Positions 42,349 to 54,560 are shown, counted from the first letter of the stretch. The stretch: DNA of 64,000 nt from an uncultured Christensenella sp. (GCA_949285605.1 CASDZI010000002.1:38335-102334), one strand, 5' to 3'. Program-made: numbers and translations. The notes: generated from the sequence alone by a model not told the origin.

Positions 42349-43557
42349 TTATTTCCCGCAATAATATTCGATTATCGATTTAGGTAAAATCCCTGCGACG
42401 AACTCGCTTCCCTTTGCCTTGAGTGCGGCTTCCCCCCTCGAAGAGGGCAGCCTCGAGTATTTCTTCAGCGTTGCGGCGTCGGCATTGTAAAAATTGAAAT
42501 CCGCTTCCTGCGGCAATTCCATTCCTTTGTTTATCCCCTCCAACCCCGCATAGATTAGTATTGCGAAAGCCAGATAAGGATTTGCCGACGGGTCGGGGGA
42601 GCGGAGCTCCGCCCTGCGGTATTTCCCCGTTGCGGCGGGGATCCTGATAAGCTGCGAACGGTTTTCCGCCGACCACGAAATGTAGGAAGGCGCTTTGTTC
42701 GCCCCCAACCTCAAATAAGACTCCTCCGACGGGTCGAAGAATATCGTGGTCTCGGCTATTCTGTTCAATACCCCCGCTATGGTGGCATTGTTGACGTCGC
42801 CGTCTTTGGACGTCACCGAAAAATTGATATGCAATCCGCTTCCCGGAGCGTTTTTTATGGGTTTGGGCGAAAAATCCGCATAAAGTCCGTTCCTTGCCGC
42901 CACCGTCTTTACCACCGCCTTGAAAGTCACGGCGTTGTCTGCGGCGGTCAACGGGTCGGAATAGCAGAAATCTATTTCGTTTTGTCCGGGGCCTTCTTCG
43001 TGATGCGAACTTTCGGGCATTATTCCCATTTGCTCCAAGGTAAGGCAAATCTCCCTGCGGATGTTCTCTCCTTTATCCTCCGGCGCTATATCCATATATC
43101 CCGCCTTGTCGTAAGGCTCGTCGGTCGGATGACCTTTTTCGTCGGTCTTGAACAGGTAAAATTCCATCTCCGAACCTATATTGAATCGGTGCCCTTGTTT
43201 TTCCGCTTCCTTTACCGCAGATACGAGTAAACTTCTGGCGTCGTTTTCAAAGGTATGTCCGTCGGGATAAGCTATTCGGCAGAACATCCTTACCACCTTC
43301 CCGTGTTCGGGTCTCCACGGCAACACCGTCAGCGTGTCGGGATCGGGATGTAAAAACAAATCGGAATGAACTTCTCCTCCGAACCCGTCTATTGCGGACG
43401 CGTCGAATGCTATCCCGTCGGTAAACGCCCTTTCCAGTTCGCCGGGCATTATGGAAACATTCTTCTGCACCCCCGAAAGATCGCAAAAAGCCAGTCGGAT
43501 GAATTTCACGTCCTCTTCCGCCACGAATTGCATAACTTCTTTAGCCGTATAGTTCAT
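42349..43557 (-). CDS. glnA: glutamine synthetase type I
   Basis: Makes glutamine from glutamate, ammonia and ATP. I start at 43557 ([11 protein letters not shown]), preceded by GGAGGAGGG, giving 402 residues, somewhat short for GSI. Landmarks are [31 protein letters not shown] and [18 protein letters not shown], with [19 protein letters not shown] near the end. The adenylylation Tyr loop is not evident, which fits Firmicute enzymes controlled by feedback and partner proteins. First gene of a glnA-ANTAR unit, divergent from the second glnN. Confidence 0.92.
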   Translation of the reverse strand: MNYTAKEVMQFVAEEDVKFIRLAFCDLSGVQKNVSIMPGELERAFTDGIAFDASAIDGFGGEVHSDLFLHPDPDTLTVLPWRPEHGKVVRMFCRIAYPDGHTFENDARSLLVSAVKEAEKQGHRFNIGSEMEFYLFKTDEKGHPTDEPYDKAGYMDIAPEDKGENIRREICLTLEQMGIMPESSHHEEGPGQNEIDFCYSDPLTAADNAVTFKAVVKTVAARNGLYADFSPKPIKNAPGSGLHINFSVTSKDGDVNNATIAGVLNRIAETTIFFDPSEESYLRLGANKAPSYISWSAENRSQLIRIPAATGKYRRAELRSPDPSANPYLAFAILIYAGLEGINKGMELPQEADFNFYNADAATLKKYSRLPSSRGEAALKAKGSEFVAGILPKSIIEYYCGK

Positions 43558-43618
43558 TACCTTACCCTCCTCCGCAACGAGTAAAACTTTCCCTTCATTT
43601 ATAAACGGTTTTTCTTTT

Positions 43619-43647
43619 ACTTTATCATATCTTTTTTTCGAAATCAA
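43619..43647 (-). promoter_or_regulatory. possible glnA promoter
   Basis: On the minus strand TTGATT (43647-43642) and TAAAGT (43624-43619) are 17 bases apart; the -10 is weak. Confidence 0.4.
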
Positions 43648-43675
43648 AAAATTTCGCTTATGTTTATATGAATTT

Positions 43676-43738
43676 TTCCTTTTCTCCCTCGTCCTGCGTC
43701 GGCTCCTTCCCCCTCTCCGACCCCTCCTTCCCGTCGGT
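43676..43738 (-). other. G-rich tract between the glnA and glnN promoters
   Basis: The minus strand holds runs of 3, 4, 5 and 3 G with few C or T. CCGAC occurs twice and GTCGG once within it, allowing two exclusive hairpins. It could also form a G-quadruplex, though the last loop is long. Confidence 0.4.
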
Positions 43739-43771
43739 AAAAAATTTCTCGGAAAAAGTTACTTAAATCCG

Positions 43772-43801
43772 TTGACAAGTGCTTATTCGTTTTTGTATAA
43801 T
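43772..43801 (+). promoter_or_regulatory. promoter of glnN2-asnB-guaA-pyrG
   Basis: TTGACA (43772-43777) and TATAAT (43796-43801) are perfect hexamers, 18 bases apart. Confidence 0.88.
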
Positions 43802-43811
43802 CCGAAACATA

Positions 43812-43857
43812 AAGGCAAAGGCGTCTTTGAGAACGGACTCAAAGACGCCTTTGCCTT
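43812..43857 (+). promoter_or_regulatory. 20-bp leader hairpin with an ANTAR-like hexaloop
   Basis: The arms 43812-43831 and 43838-43857 are perfectly complementary over 20 bp, with loop AACGGA. The loop has A at position 1 and G at position 4, as in ANTAR target hairpins, and TTATTTTATTT follows, so it could terminate transcription. Only one hairpin fits between the start site and the gene, whereas ANTAR sites usually have two. Confidence 0.6.
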
Positions 43858-43885
43858 ATTTTATTTGAAAAAAAGGAGTATTATT

Positions 43886-45979
43886 ATGAAAACGGTTCCT
43901 GATTATTTCGGAAGTATGGTATTTGACGACAGAGTTATGCGGGCGACGTTGTCGGCGGAAGTTTACAGGTCTCTCAAAAGGACCATCGACCGAGGCGCGC
44001 AGTTGGATTCCTCGGTAGCGAACGCCGTTGCCGACGCCATGAAAAACTGGGCCGTTTCCAAAGGGGCGACGCATTATACCCATTGGTTCCAGCCCCTTAC
44101 CGGCATAACTGCCGAAAAACACGACAGCTTTATCTCTCCCTCCCCCGACGGCGGCGTTATTATGGAATTTTCGGGCAAGGAACTCATCAAAGGCGAACCC
44201 GACGCTTCCAGTTTTCCGTCCGGCGGACTGAGAGCCACCTTCGAAGCCAGGGGTTATACCGCCTGGGATCCCACAAGTTATGCTTTCATCAAAGACAAAA
44301 CGCTCTGTATCCCCACCGCTTTCTGTTCCTACGGCGGCGAGGCGCTCGACAAAAAAACTCCCCTCCTCCGCTCTATGGAAGCTCTCAACAGACAGGCTAT
44401 GCGTATCCTGAAACTTTTCGGGCATACCGACGTCAAATGCGTGAGAACCTCCGTCGGACCGGAACAGGAATATTTCCTCGTGGACAAAGAGCTGTTCGAT
44501 AAAAGAAAAGACCTGGTTTACACCGGCAGAACGCTCTTCGGCGCCAAACCTCCCAAAGGACAGGAACTCGACGATCACTATTTCGGCGTGATCAAACCCA
44601 GAGTCGCCGAATATATGGCAGACCTCAACGAGGAACTCTGGAAACTCGGCGTTCTGGCAAAAACCGAACACAACGAAGTCGCTCCCGCTCAGCACGAGCT
44701 GGCGCCGATTTTCAGCACCACCAACATCGCTACCGACCACAACCAGCTCACTATGGAAATAATGCAGAAAGTGGCGTTAAAACACGGTCTGGTCTGCCTG
44801 CTCCACGAGAAACCTTTTGCGGGAGTGAACGGCAGCGGTAAACACAACAACTGGTCCCTCGCTACCGACAAGGGCGTCAACCTGCTTACCCCCGGCGAAA
44901 CCCCCTACGAAAACGCTCAGTTCCTGCTTTTCCTCTGCGCCGTGCTGAAAGCCGTGGACGACTACCAGGATCTGTTGCGTATCGCAGTCGCCACCGCAGG
45001 CAACGACCACAGACTGGGCGCCAACGAAGCTCCGCCCGCCGTGCTGTCCGTTTTCCTCGGAGACGAACTGACCGCCGTCCTCGACGCCATCGAAAACGAC
45101 CTTCCCTATAACGGCACCGGGAAAAAACTGCTTAAACTCGGCGTGGACGTGCTGCCGCTGTTCGTAAAGGACAACACCGACAGAAACCGCACCTCGCCCT
45201 TTGCCTTTACCGGAAACAAATTCGAATTCCGTATGTTGGGTTCGGCAAACTCCATCGCCTGCGCCAACATTATGCTCAACAGCGCCGTGGCGGAATCTTT
45301 GAAAATTTACGCCGACAGACTGGAAAAAGCCGAGGACTTCTCTTCCACTCTGCACGAAATGATCAAGAAAACCATAAAAGACCATAAAAAAATCATTTTC
45401 AACGGCAACGGATACGACGAAGCCTGGATCAAGGAAGCCACCGAAAAAAGAGGTCTCCTGAACTACCGCACCACTCCGGACTGTATGCCGCACCTCCTGG
45501 ACGAAAAGAACGTGGAAATGCTTACCGCTCACAAAGTATATTCGGAATCCGAATTAAAATCCCGTTGCGAAATAATGTTGGAAAACTACAACAAAGCGGT
45601 GCTTATCGAGGCTTCCACCATGGTGAGTATGGCGGAAAAAGAAATTATTCCCGCAATAGAAAAATACGCCGCTTCGTTAGCCGAAGCCGCCTTGAAGAAG
45701 AAAGCCTTGATCCCCGAGCTGGAATGCGCCGCCGAAAAAGAATCGGTAAAAACCCTGTCCTGTCTTGCCGACAGAGCCGCCGAAGGCGTGAAAGAACTGA
45801 AAGACTCTCTGACCGGCCTCGTCGGCCGCAACACGGAGGAGACCGCCTACGCCATAAGAGACGCCGTCCTGCCGGCAATGAGCCGTTTGAGAGCGGTGGC
45901 AGACGAAGCCGAAACCAAAACCGCCAAGGAATACTGGCCCTTCCCGACCTACGGCGATTTGCTTTTTTCGGTAAAATAA
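43886..45979 (+). CDS. glnN: glutamine synthetase type III (second copy)
   Basis: A second GSIII, 697 residues, closely similar to the 10076-12154 copy across the catalytic blocks ([53 protein letters not shown]). It diverges more in the C-terminal helical part. I start at 43886, where AAGGAG lies 7 bases upstream. It has a consensus promoter and a long leader hairpin. It heads a run of three glutamine-using enzymes (asnB, guaA, pyrG) with gaps of 27, 32 and 21 bases. Confidence 0.93.
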   Translation: MKTVPDYFGSMVFDDRVMRATLSAEVYRSLKRTIDRGAQLDSSVANAVADAMKNWAVSKGATHYTHWFQPLTGITAEKHDSFISPSPDGGVIMEFSGKELIKGEPDASSFPSGGLRATFEARGYTAWDPTSYAFIKDKTLCIPTAFCSYGGEALDKKTPLLRSMEALNRQAMRILKLFGHTDVKCVRTSVGPEQEYFLVDKELFDKRKDLVYTGRTLFGAKPPKGQELDDHYFGVIKPRVAEYMADLNEELWKLGVLAKTEHNEVAPAQHELAPIFSTTNIATDHNQLTMEIMQKVALKHGLVCLLHEKPFAGVNGSGKHNNWSLATDKGVNLLTPGETPYENAQFLLFLCAVLKAVDDYQDLLRIAVATAGNDHRLGANEAPPAVLSVFLGDELTAVLDAIENDLPYNGTGKKLLKLGVDVLPLFVKDNTDRNRTSPFAFTGNKFEFRMLGSANSIACANIMLNSAVAESLKIYADRLEKAEDFSSTLHEMIKKTIKDHKKIIFNGNGYDEAWIKEATEKRGLLNYRTTPDCMPHLLDEKNVEMLTAHKVYSESELKSRCEIMLENYNKAVLIEASTMVSMAEKEIIPAIEKYAASLAEAALKKKALIPELECAAEKESVKTLSCLADRAAEGVKELKDSLTGLVGRNTEETAYAIRDAVLPAMSRLRAVADEAETKTAKEYWPFPTYGDLLFSVK

Positions 45980-46006
45980 AAAAATTTCTCTGCGGAGGAA
46001 AATAAT

Positions 46007-47584
46007 ATGTGTTCGATAATGTCCTATTGCGGAAAAGATATTCCGAAAAAGCTGTTTGAGGAATGCTTTGCAAAAACCGCCTACAGAGGTCCCGACCGGA
46101 GCGAAATAGTATATTTCGACGACGGAGCGATGGCTTTCCACCGCCTGGCGATAATGGGGCTCACCCCCGACGGAATGCAGCCTTTCCGCCTTAACGGCAA
46201 TCTCGTGGTCTGTAACGGCGAGATCTACGGTTACGAAAAGTTCAAAGCCGAACTGGAAAAGGAATACGAATTCAAAAGCGGTTCGGACTGCGAAATATTG
46301 CTTCCGCTTTACGAAAAATACGGCACGGAAATGTTCGTCAAACTCGACGCCGAATTCGCCTGCGTAATCTACGACGCAAAAAAACATTCTTTCATAGCCG
46401 CAAGAGACCCTATCGGCATACGGCCCCTTTTCTACGGATACGACCTTCAAGGCAATATCGTTTTTGCCAGCGAAGCCGTAAATCTCGTAGGTTTGGTAAA
46501 AAAGGTTTTTCCTTTCCCGCCGGGGCATTACTATAGCGACGGTAAATTTACCTGCTATCTCGACGTCGCCGCACGCACGCCTTATCTTCCCGACGGCATG
46601 CCCGAAGCCTGTGAAAAAATTCGTGAAAAACTGGTTGCGGGTATCCGTAAAAGGCTTATTGCGGACGCTAAAGTCGGATTTTTACTTAGCGGAGGGTTGG
46701 ATTCTTCCTTGGTCTGCGCCGTCGCCGCAAAGGAAAGCGACCGCCCGATAAGGACTTTTTCCATAGGTATGGACACCGACGCCATCGACCTTAAATACGC
46801 CAAAGAAGTCGCCGACTACCTGAAAAGCGACCATACCGAAGTGATCATCACGAGGCAGGACGTGCTCGACGCACTGGAAAAGGTGGTAAAAATAACCGCA
46901 ACTTTCGACATCACCACCATCAGAGCCAGTATAGGAATGTATCTCGTCTGCAAAGCCGTTCACGAACAAACGGATATACGAGTATTGCTGACGGGCGAAA
47001 TTTCCGACGAACTCTTCGGTTATAAATATACCGATTACGCCCCCGACGAAGAGGCGTTCCAGTCCGAAGCCGAAAAAAGAATACGGGAACTTTATATGTA
47101 CGACGTGCTCCGCGCCGACAGGTGCATTTCCGCCAACTCTCTGGAAGCCAGGGTGCCTTTCGGCGATCTCGATTTCGTCCGTTACGTTATGAGTCTCGAC
47201 CCGAAAATCAAAATGAACCGTTACGGAAAAGGAAAATATCTCCTCCGTAAAGCTTTTGAAGGCGATTATTTACCCTCCTCCATTCTCTACAGAGAAAAAG
47301 CCGCTTTTTCCGACGCCGTGGGTCACTCTATGGTGAACGACCTCAAATCCTACGCCGAGTGGCTTTACACCGATGCGGAATTCGCCGAAAAAAGTGCAAA
47401 ATATACCTATTGTAAACCTTTCACCAAAGAATCTCTCCTCTACAGGGAGCTGTTTGAAAAATATTATCCGGGACAAGCGGAAATGATAAAGGACTTCTGG
47501 ATGCCCAACAAAACGTGGCCGGGGTGCGACGTCGACGATCCTTCCGCCAGAGTGCTTGCCAACTACGGTTCCAGCGGTATATAA
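46007..47584 (+). CDS. asnB: asparagine synthetase B (glutamine-hydrolysing)
   Basis: A 525-residue enzyme that amidates aspartate using glutamine and ATP. The mature N-terminus is the Ntn nucleophile Cys2 (MCSIMSYCG), AYRGPDRSE and CNGEIYGYE belong to the glutaminase domain, and LLSGGLDSSLVCAVAA is the PP-loop of the synthetase domain. SLEARVPFGDLDFVRYVM is the late family signature. TGCGGAGG precedes the ATG. Second gene of the glnN2 operon. Confidence 0.93.
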   Translation: MCSIMSYCGKDIPKKLFEECFAKTAYRGPDRSEIVYFDDGAMAFHRLAIMGLTPDGMQPFRLNGNLVVCNGEIYGYEKFKAELEKEYEFKSGSDCEILLPLYEKYGTEMFVKLDAEFACVIYDAKKHSFIAARDPIGIRPLFYGYDLQGNIVFASEAVNLVGLVKKVFPFPPGHYYSDGKFTCYLDVAARTPYLPDGMPEACEKIREKLVAGIRKRLIADAKVGFLLSGGLDSSLVCAVAAKESDRPIRTFSIGMDTDAIDLKYAKEVADYLKSDHTEVIITRQDVLDALEKVVKITATFDITTIRASIGMYLVCKAVHEQTDIRVLLTGEISDELFGYKYTDYAPDEEAFQSEAEKRIRELYMYDVLRADRCISANSLEARVPFGDLDFVRYVMSLDPKIKMNRYGKGKYLLRKAFEGDYLPSSILYREKAAFSDAVGHSMVNDLKSYAEWLYTDAEFAEKSAKYTYCKPFTKESLLYRELFEKYYPGQAEMIKDFWMPNKTWPGCDVDDPSARVLANYGSSGI

Positions 47585-47616
47585 TTCTACCGAATAAATT
47601 TTAGAGGTAAATACTT

Positions 47617-49143
47617 ATGGAAAAAATACTCGTTCTGGATTTCGGCGGTCAATACAATCTGCTCATAGCCCGCAGGGTGCGTGAACAGAACGTCTATGCC
47701 GAAATAAAACCTTATAACAAGATAAGCGCAAAAGATATAATCGAAGGCGGTTATAAGGGCGTTATTTTCACCGGCGGGCCCAACAGCGTTTACGACGAAA
47801 AAGCCCCCCGTTGCGGAAAAGACATTCTTTATGCAGGCGTCCCCGTCCTCGGAATATGCTACGGCGCCCAGCTCATGGCGTATCTTTGCGGCGGAGAGAT
47901 CCGTTCTGCCGGAAGCCTCGGAGAATACGGTAAGGTGGCGTTAACTGTCAAAAACGACAAACTTTTCGACGGCGTGGAAAAAGAAAGCGTCTGTTGGATG
48001 AGCCATACCGATTACATCAGCCGTCTGCCCGAAGGTTTTAAGGTGACCGCCACCACCGCACACTGCCCTTGCGCGGCAATGAGCGACGGAAAAACTCTCT
48101 TCGCCGTCCAGTTCCACCCCGAAGTCACGCACACCTTTTACGGAAAAACCATCCTGAAAAATTTCCTCTTCGGGATATGCGGCTGCTCGGGCGATTGGAA
48201 AATGAGCGATTTCGCCAAAGACTCGGTGGAGTTTTACCGCAACAAGCTCGCAGGGAAAAAAGTGCTGTGCGCCTTGAGCGGAGGCGTGGACAGCAGCGTT
48301 GCGGCGGTCCTTCTCCATAAAGCCGTCGGAAACGACCTGACCTGCGTGTTCGTCGACCACGGTCTTTTAAGAAAAGACGAGGGCGACCTCGTGGAGAAAA
48401 CTTTCAAGGAAAAATTCGATATGAACCTCATCAGAGTCAACGCTCGGGAACTTTTCCTCGGAAAACTTTCCGGCGTCTCCGAACCCGAGAAAAAGCGTAA
48501 GATTATCGGAGAGGAATTCATAAGAGTATTCGAAAAAGAAGCCAAAAAAATCGGTAAAGTCAATTATCTCGTACAAGGCACCATCTATCCCGACGTGGTG
48601 GAGAGCGGAGAAGGCGAAGCCTCTACCATAAAGAGCCACCACAACGTGGGCGGACTGCCCTCGGTGGTGGATTTCGACGAAATTGTGGAGCCGTTGCGTT
48701 ACCTTTTCAAAGACGAAGTACGGGCGGTGGGCAGAGAGCTCGGTATCCCCGAAGAACTCGTCAGCCGCCAGCCCTTCCCCGGACCCGGACTTGCCATCAG
48801 GGTCATAGGCGATATTACCGAAGAAAAACTGAATATTTTAAGAGAAGCGGACGCCGTTTTCCGTGAAGAAGTGGCAAAACTCCCCGGAAAAACGCCCGAT
48901 CAGTACTTTGCGGTGCTTACCGACACGCAAAGCGTGGGAGTTATGGGCGACGCCCGTACCTACGGATATACCGTGGCGCTCAGAGCGGTCACTACCGACG
49001 ACTTCATGACGGCGGACTGGACCCGTCTCCCTTACGAAACTTTGGAAAGATCCGCTTCCAGAATAGTAAACGAAGTTCCCCTGGTGGGCAGAGTGGTTTA
49101 CGACGTGACCAGTAAACCCCCGGCTACCGTGGAATGGGAATAA
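47617..49143 (+). CDS. guaA: GMP synthase (glutamine-hydrolysing) GuaA
   Basis: Converts XMP to GMP with glutamine and ATP. The 508-residue protein has the class I glutaminase first ([15 protein letters not shown] nucleophile; QFHPEVTHT for His/Glu), then the ATP pyrophosphatase with [18 protein letters not shown], and a C-terminal dimerisation domain ending in KPPATVEWE. It draws IMP-derived XMP from the pathway whose pur operon lies on the opposite strand at 21.5-32.6 kb. guaB is not in the window. Confidence 0.96.
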   Translation: MEKILVLDFGGQYNLLIARRVREQNVYAEIKPYNKISAKDIIEGGYKGVIFTGGPNSVYDEKAPRCGKDILYAGVPVLGICYGAQLMAYLCGGEIRSAGSLGEYGKVALTVKNDKLFDGVEKESVCWMSHTDYISRLPEGFKVTATTAHCPCAAMSDGKTLFAVQFHPEVTHTFYGKTILKNFLFGICGCSGDWKMSDFAKDSVEFYRNKLAGKKVLCALSGGVDSSVAAVLLHKAVGNDLTCVFVDHGLLRKDEGDLVEKTFKEKFDMNLIRVNARELFLGKLSGVSEPEKKRKIIGEEFIRVFEKEAKKIGKVNYLVQGTIYPDVVESGEGEASTIKSHHNVGGLPSVVDFDEIVEPLRYLFKDEVRAVGRELGIPEELVSRQPFPGPGLAIRVIGDITEEKLNILREADAVFREEVAKLPGKTPDQYFAVLTDTQSVGVMGDARTYGYTVALRAVTTDDFMTADWTRLPYETLERSASRIVNEVPLVGRVVYDVTSKPPATVEWE

Positions 49144-50766
<1,623 letters not shown>

Positions 50767-50770
50767 TTCA

Positions 50771-50795
50771 AAAAACGCCCCCTCGAAGGGGGCGT
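50771..50795. terminator. terminator between pyrG and the P-type ATPase gene
   Basis: ACGCCCCC (50775-50782) and GGGGGCGT (50788-50795) pair around TCGAA. The minus strand continues with a strong T tract and the plus strand with a weaker one. Confidence 0.8.
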
Positions 50796-50829
50796 GATAT
50801 TTTAATAAGGAATTTATCGCTTATCCGTC

Positions 50830-53800
50830 TTAACTTTCCTTTTTACCTTTGCTTGCGGTTTTCTTCGCCGTCCTGACGGTTTCGGATTCGGACGGCTTGT
50901 CCTTTTTCGGCTCCGCCTTTTCCTTCTGCGAAGTCTCCGTCTCTATCTTCTTTCCTTCTCTCCCGTCGCCTTTTGCGGTTCTGCCTGCGTTCCCGACATT
51001 CGATTTCCCGCCCAGGACCCTTACCGTAACCCTCTGCACCTTAGGAACTTTCCTTGCGACGGGTTTCTTTGCGGCATCCTTCCTTTCCTTTCCGCTCCCG
51101 TTTGCCGCTTTTTCTTCCGACGTCAATTCCTTTATCGCCGGAATTTGCTGCTTTTCTTCTTCCTCGGGAGCCGCCTCGGTTTCGGCGACCGCATCGGCTT
51201 GCCTGCCCTTCCCCCGCCCCGAACTCTTCGTGCCGGACGGTTCGTCTTTTCCCGTTACGCCGTTTTCTTCCGCCGTCTCCCGAACTTCGGGCTCTTCGCT
51301 TTTTTCGGACGCTTCTTCCTCCCTTTCGGTTTCTCCTTTACAAATCGGACTTTGTTCCCGTTCTTTTTCCTCCGTTGCAAGTCCCTCCGTAACGTCTTTT
51401 CCCGTCTCTTCCGTCGGGGCTTTCCTTCCGTCCTCGGCTTCCGTCGGGACTTCGTTCAAGACGACGGATTCCGTCCGCATCAAAAGCTTCGCTTTCCTTC
51501 TTTCCTCCGCTCGCTCCTCTCTGCGTTTCCTCTTTTCCGTCTTTTTTGCCTCTCTTCCCTGTCTGCCGGTAAAGACCCTTTCGTCGAGGAACTTCTCGAC
51601 TTTGAACCTCAATTTACCGGTAAGACGGAAAATAATTATGAACCACGGCAAGATAATGGCGGCGATAATGGCAAGCGCCTGCGCCATACCCTTGTTGAAA
51701 TCGTGCGACAAACCGAATATTTCACGCAAAGCGAATATCGGCGTTTCCACAAAATAACAAGCCACGAAAAATCCCACGCAGAAAATATAAAGCACGGTAT
51801 GGACCGCATTAAAGGGCAGACAGACCTTGAACAGATACAAAAATCCCACGAAAGTCGTGATTATAACGTACATACTCTGTATCTGCTCGGCGGTAAGTCC
51901 GGGCAGAAAACAGGTCTTGGCTATCAGCACGCCGCCTATTCCGGCTACCACCATCAACGCCCCCGGAAGCGCCGAGGACAAGACTTTCGGCAGGAATCTC
52001 CCCGTGACCCTTTCGGAATTGGGTTCCAGCGCCAGGATAAAGGACGGCACGCCTATGGTGACTATTCCTATAAGCGTGAGTTGTTGCGGCGCAAAAGGAA
52101 GTTCGCTGGGGATTATCATAAACATCAACGCCAGCAAAAAGTTGTATATGGTTTTAACCAGAAACAGCGAAGCGCTGCGTTCGAGGTTGTTTATGGAGCG
52201 CCTGCCTTCCGCCACCACTCTGGGCATAGAGGCGAAATTGCTGTCCAACAGCACTAAGCTGCTGACGTTTTTGGCTGCGTCCGACCCCGACGCCATCGCC
52301 ACCGAACAATCGGCTTCCTTCAACGCCAGCACGTCGTTCACGCCGTCGCCCGTCATCGCCACGGTATGTCCCTTTGCCTTGAGAGCTTTTACGAGCGCCA
52401 GTTTCTGATCAGGCAGCACCCTCCCGAATACCGTGTATTCGTCTGCTATTTCCGCAATATCCGTACCCTCCGCAAGAGTGCTTGCGTCGAGTATCCTGTC
52501 GCAGTTTTCCAGTCCCGCCCTTCTCGCCACCGCCTGCACGGTAACGGGGTTGTCGCCGGAAATTATCTTTATCTCCACCCCCTGCTCTTTGAAAAACTTC
52601 AAAGTGTCGGGAGCTTCCGCTCTGATGGTGTCGGTTATGAACACAAACCCTTCGGCTTTTATCCCTTTGGGAAGAGCGTTGTCTTTGAATTTACTCGGAG
52701 AAGAGGCCACGGCGAGCACTCTGTATCCTTGGGCAGCCATCTCCTCGCAAACCGACGCCGTGGTGGGCTTTGTCATATCCAACACGAATTCCGGCGCTCC
52801 GAGAACGTAACTTCTGTCCCCGACGTACGCTCCGCTCCATTTCCTCGCCGAAGAAAACGGCACTACGGTCTCGGCTTTTCCCAGACTTTCCACTTCGCCG
52901 ACGTAATTTCTCAACGCTATCGCCGTGGCGTTCTCGTCCTGAGTGGCGTCGAGAAGGGTCTTTATCATGACCTTGAAATCCTCTTCGGAAAGTCCTCTCC
53001 TCGGTTTGACGCCGTTGACCTCCATCTCCCCGGTGGTTATGGTCCCCGTCTTGTCCAGACACAATACGTCCACCCTTGCCAGCGTCTCCACGCAATACAT
53101 ATCCTGCGCAAGAGTTTTATGACGGGCAAGCCGTATGACGCTGATGCAGAAAACCGCACTCGACAACGCCGCAAGTCCGCTCGGAATCATGCCCACCAGA
53201 GTGCCTATGGTATTTACCACGGTGGCATTCAGATCCCCTCCCTGCACCACATATTTTATGCAGAAAAGCGCAATCCCGAGAGGCACGATTATCGCCGCCA
53301 TGACCTTGACTATCAACATCAACGACCGCCAGATGGCAGAATTCGGCTTCTTGAAATACTTGGCGCCGGCGCTGATCTTCATGGCGAAATTGTCCATTCC
53401 GATATGAATGACCCTGGCTTTGGCTTTTCCCGAAACCACTGCGCTGCCGCTCATGACTTCGTCGCCGACGTTCTTGTTCACGGCGTCCGACTCCCCGGTT
53501 ATGAGCGACTCGTTGACTTCGATGTTTCCTTCTATTATCACGGCGTCGGCGCAGATCTGATCCCCTGCCGAAAGCACGGTAAGATCGTCTAAAAGCACCT
53601 CTTCCACCGCTGTTTCGATTTGTTCTCCGCTCCGTATTACTTTAACTTTCGGGGCGGAAATCAAAGAAAGTTTATCCATCGTGCGCTTTGCCCGAAGTTC
53701 CTGCAAAATTCCTATGCCCGCATTTATAACTACTAATCCCAGAAATCCGAAATTCCCCAACCCCGAAGCGTTAGGTTCCACGAAAAAGGCGAGGATAATC

Positions 53801-53979
53801 GCCATTATTGCAAAGACGAGGTTAAAAAAAGTAAAAATATTGGACCACAAAATCTGCGCCACCGTCTTGGTTCGCACGGTCTGTTCTCCGTTGACCTTTC
53901 CCGAAGCTATGTGTTCTTCCACCTCGGTCGCCGTCAACCCTCTTTCTATGTAGTCCTCTCTTTCCCAAATTTCTTTCAT
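50830..53979 (-). CDS. P-type cation-transporting ATPase with a long charged C-terminal tail
   Basis: A 1049-residue protein, ~230 longer than its core needs. LITGESDAVNK is the actuator motif, LCLDKTGTITTGEM carries the phosphorylated Asp, and TGDGVNDVLALKEADCSVAM is the hinge motif. About ten TM helices place it with P2/P3-like cation pumps (Ca2+, Mg2+ or H+; ion not readable). From ~820 on the chain is Lys/Glu/Arg/Ala/Pro-rich and probably disordered. I use the ATG at 53979; no ribosome site precedes it and the promoter's -10 ends 8 bases upstream. Confidence 0.88.
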   Translation of the reverse strand: MKEIWEREDYIERGLTATEVEEHIASGKVNGEQTVRTKTVAQILWSNIFTFFNLVFAIMAIILAFFVEPNASGLGNFGFLGLVVINAGIGILQELRAKRTMDKLSLISAPKVKVIRSGEQIETAVEEVLLDDLTVLSAGDQICADAVIIEGNIEVNESLITGESDAVNKNVGDEVMSGSAVVSGKAKARVIHIGMDNFAMKISAGAKYFKKPNSAIWRSLMLIVKVMAAIIVPLGIALFCIKYVVQGGDLNATVVNTIGTLVGMIPSGLAALSSAVFCISVIRLARHKTLAQDMYCVETLARVDVLCLDKTGTITTGEMEVNGVKPRRGLSEEDFKVMIKTLLDATQDENATAIALRNYVGEVESLGKAETVVPFSSARKWSGAYVGDRSYVLGAPEFVLDMTKPTTASVCEEMAAQGYRVLAVASSPSKFKDNALPKGIKAEGFVFITDTIRAEAPDTLKFFKEQGVEIKIISGDNPVTVQAVARRAGLENCDRILDASTLAEGTDIAEIADEYTVFGRVLPDQKLALVKALKAKGHTVAMTGDGVNDVLALKEADCSVAMASGSDAAKNVSSLVLLDSNFASMPRVVAEGRRSINNLERSASLFLVKTIYNFLLALMFMIIPSELPFAPQQLTLIGIVTIGVPSFILALEPNSERVTGRFLPKVLSSALPGALMVVAGIGGVLIAKTCFLPGLTAEQIQSMYVIITTFVGFLYLFKVCLPFNAVHTVLYIFCVGFFVACYFVETPIFALREIFGLSHDFNKGMAQALAIIAAIILPWFIIIFRLTGKLRFKVEKFLDERVFTGRQGREAKKTEKRKRREERAEERRKAKLLMRTESVVLNEVPTEAEDGRKAPTEETGKDVTEGLATEEKEREQSPICKGETEREEEASEKSEEPEVRETAEENGVTGKDEPSGTKSSGRGKGRQADAVAETEAAPEEEEKQQIPAIKELTSEEKAANGSGKERKDAAKKPVARKVPKVQRVTVRVLGGKSNVGNAGRTAKGDGREGKKIETETSQKEKAEPKKDKPSESETVRTAKKTASKGKKES

Positions 53980-53987
53980 AATAAAAT

Positions 53988-54016
53988 ATATTATCAAATA
54001 AATAACTCTTTATCAA
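53988..54016 (-). promoter_or_regulatory. promoter abutting the P-type ATPase start codon
   Basis: On the minus strand TTGATA (54016-54011) and TAATAT (53993-53988) are 17 bases apart. The ATG follows after 8 bases, leaving a leader of ~2 bases. Confidence 0.6.
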
Positions 54017-54077
54017 TATTCCGTCCGCAAAAACTTTTCATAAATAGTAAAATCCCTCCGACAAGTTGCCCTCGAGT

Positions 54078-54102
54078 AAAAAGCGTTTCCTTTCGGAAAC
54101 GC
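54078..54102 (-). terminator. terminator of the cysteine-rich gene
   Basis: GCGTTTCC (54083-54090) and GGAAACGC (54095-54102) form a perfect stem; the minus strand has a GAAA loop and TTTTT after it. Confidence 0.88.
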
Positions 54103-54162
54103 CTCTTGTAATAATTGAAAATTAAGTTTTAGGTATCCTTAAAGCCTATAAAGGAATACAAT

Positions 54163-54405
54163 TTATCGCATTATACAGCAAATAGCCAATGCGCAAGCCA
54201 AAGGGAAAGTCCATTCGCAACAGCTTCTTCTGCAACAACAATTTCCGCACGGAAGGACGGAAGAACTCTGATTGCAAAGGTTGCAGCAATTTCCTGCGAC
54301 GGGATAACGCGTCTGTATTCTCCCCTGTCCGCAACCGCAAGGCATGCGACAACCGCTTATTCCGTTAAGTTCGTTAAATCCGTAATTTCCGTAATAGTAA
54401 TCCAT
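54163..54405 (-). CDS. small cysteine-rich protein
   Basis: An unrecognised 80-residue protein with 15 Cys in clusters: CRMPCGCG, CCNLC, CGNCCCRRSCC and a hydrophobic tail ending ACALAICCIMR. The N-terminus is rich in Tyr, Gly and Asn (DYYYGNYGFNE). It has no signal peptide. AAGGAGG lies 7 bases before the ATG and a strong terminator follows, so I regard it as a true gene. Spacing suits metal binding or disulfide cross-linking, as in some spore-coat or metallothionein-like proteins; this is inference only. It stands alone between two convergent units. Confidence 0.75.
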   Translation of the reverse strand: MDYYYGNYGFNELNGISGCRMPCGCGQGRIQTRYPVAGNCCNLCNQSSSVLPCGNCCCRRSCCEWTFPLACALAICCIMR

Positions 54406-54554
54406 ATATGTTCCTCCTTAAATTTTTCCGCCGTATAACGACGTATGTACGTCCCCTACATTGTATGAAAAATAAAAGAGTTTTGCTTAAAGAAAAAGAA
54501 AAGGGATTTTTGATAGAATGTGACTTCGTTACTTCCGCAAAACAAAATTCGGGT

Positions 54555-54560
54555 TATAAT
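54555..54560 (+). promoter_or_regulatory. -10 box of the CoA-disulfide-reductase-like gene
   Basis: TATAAT lies 39 bases before the ATG; no good -35 box is seen at the usual distance. Confidence 0.45.
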
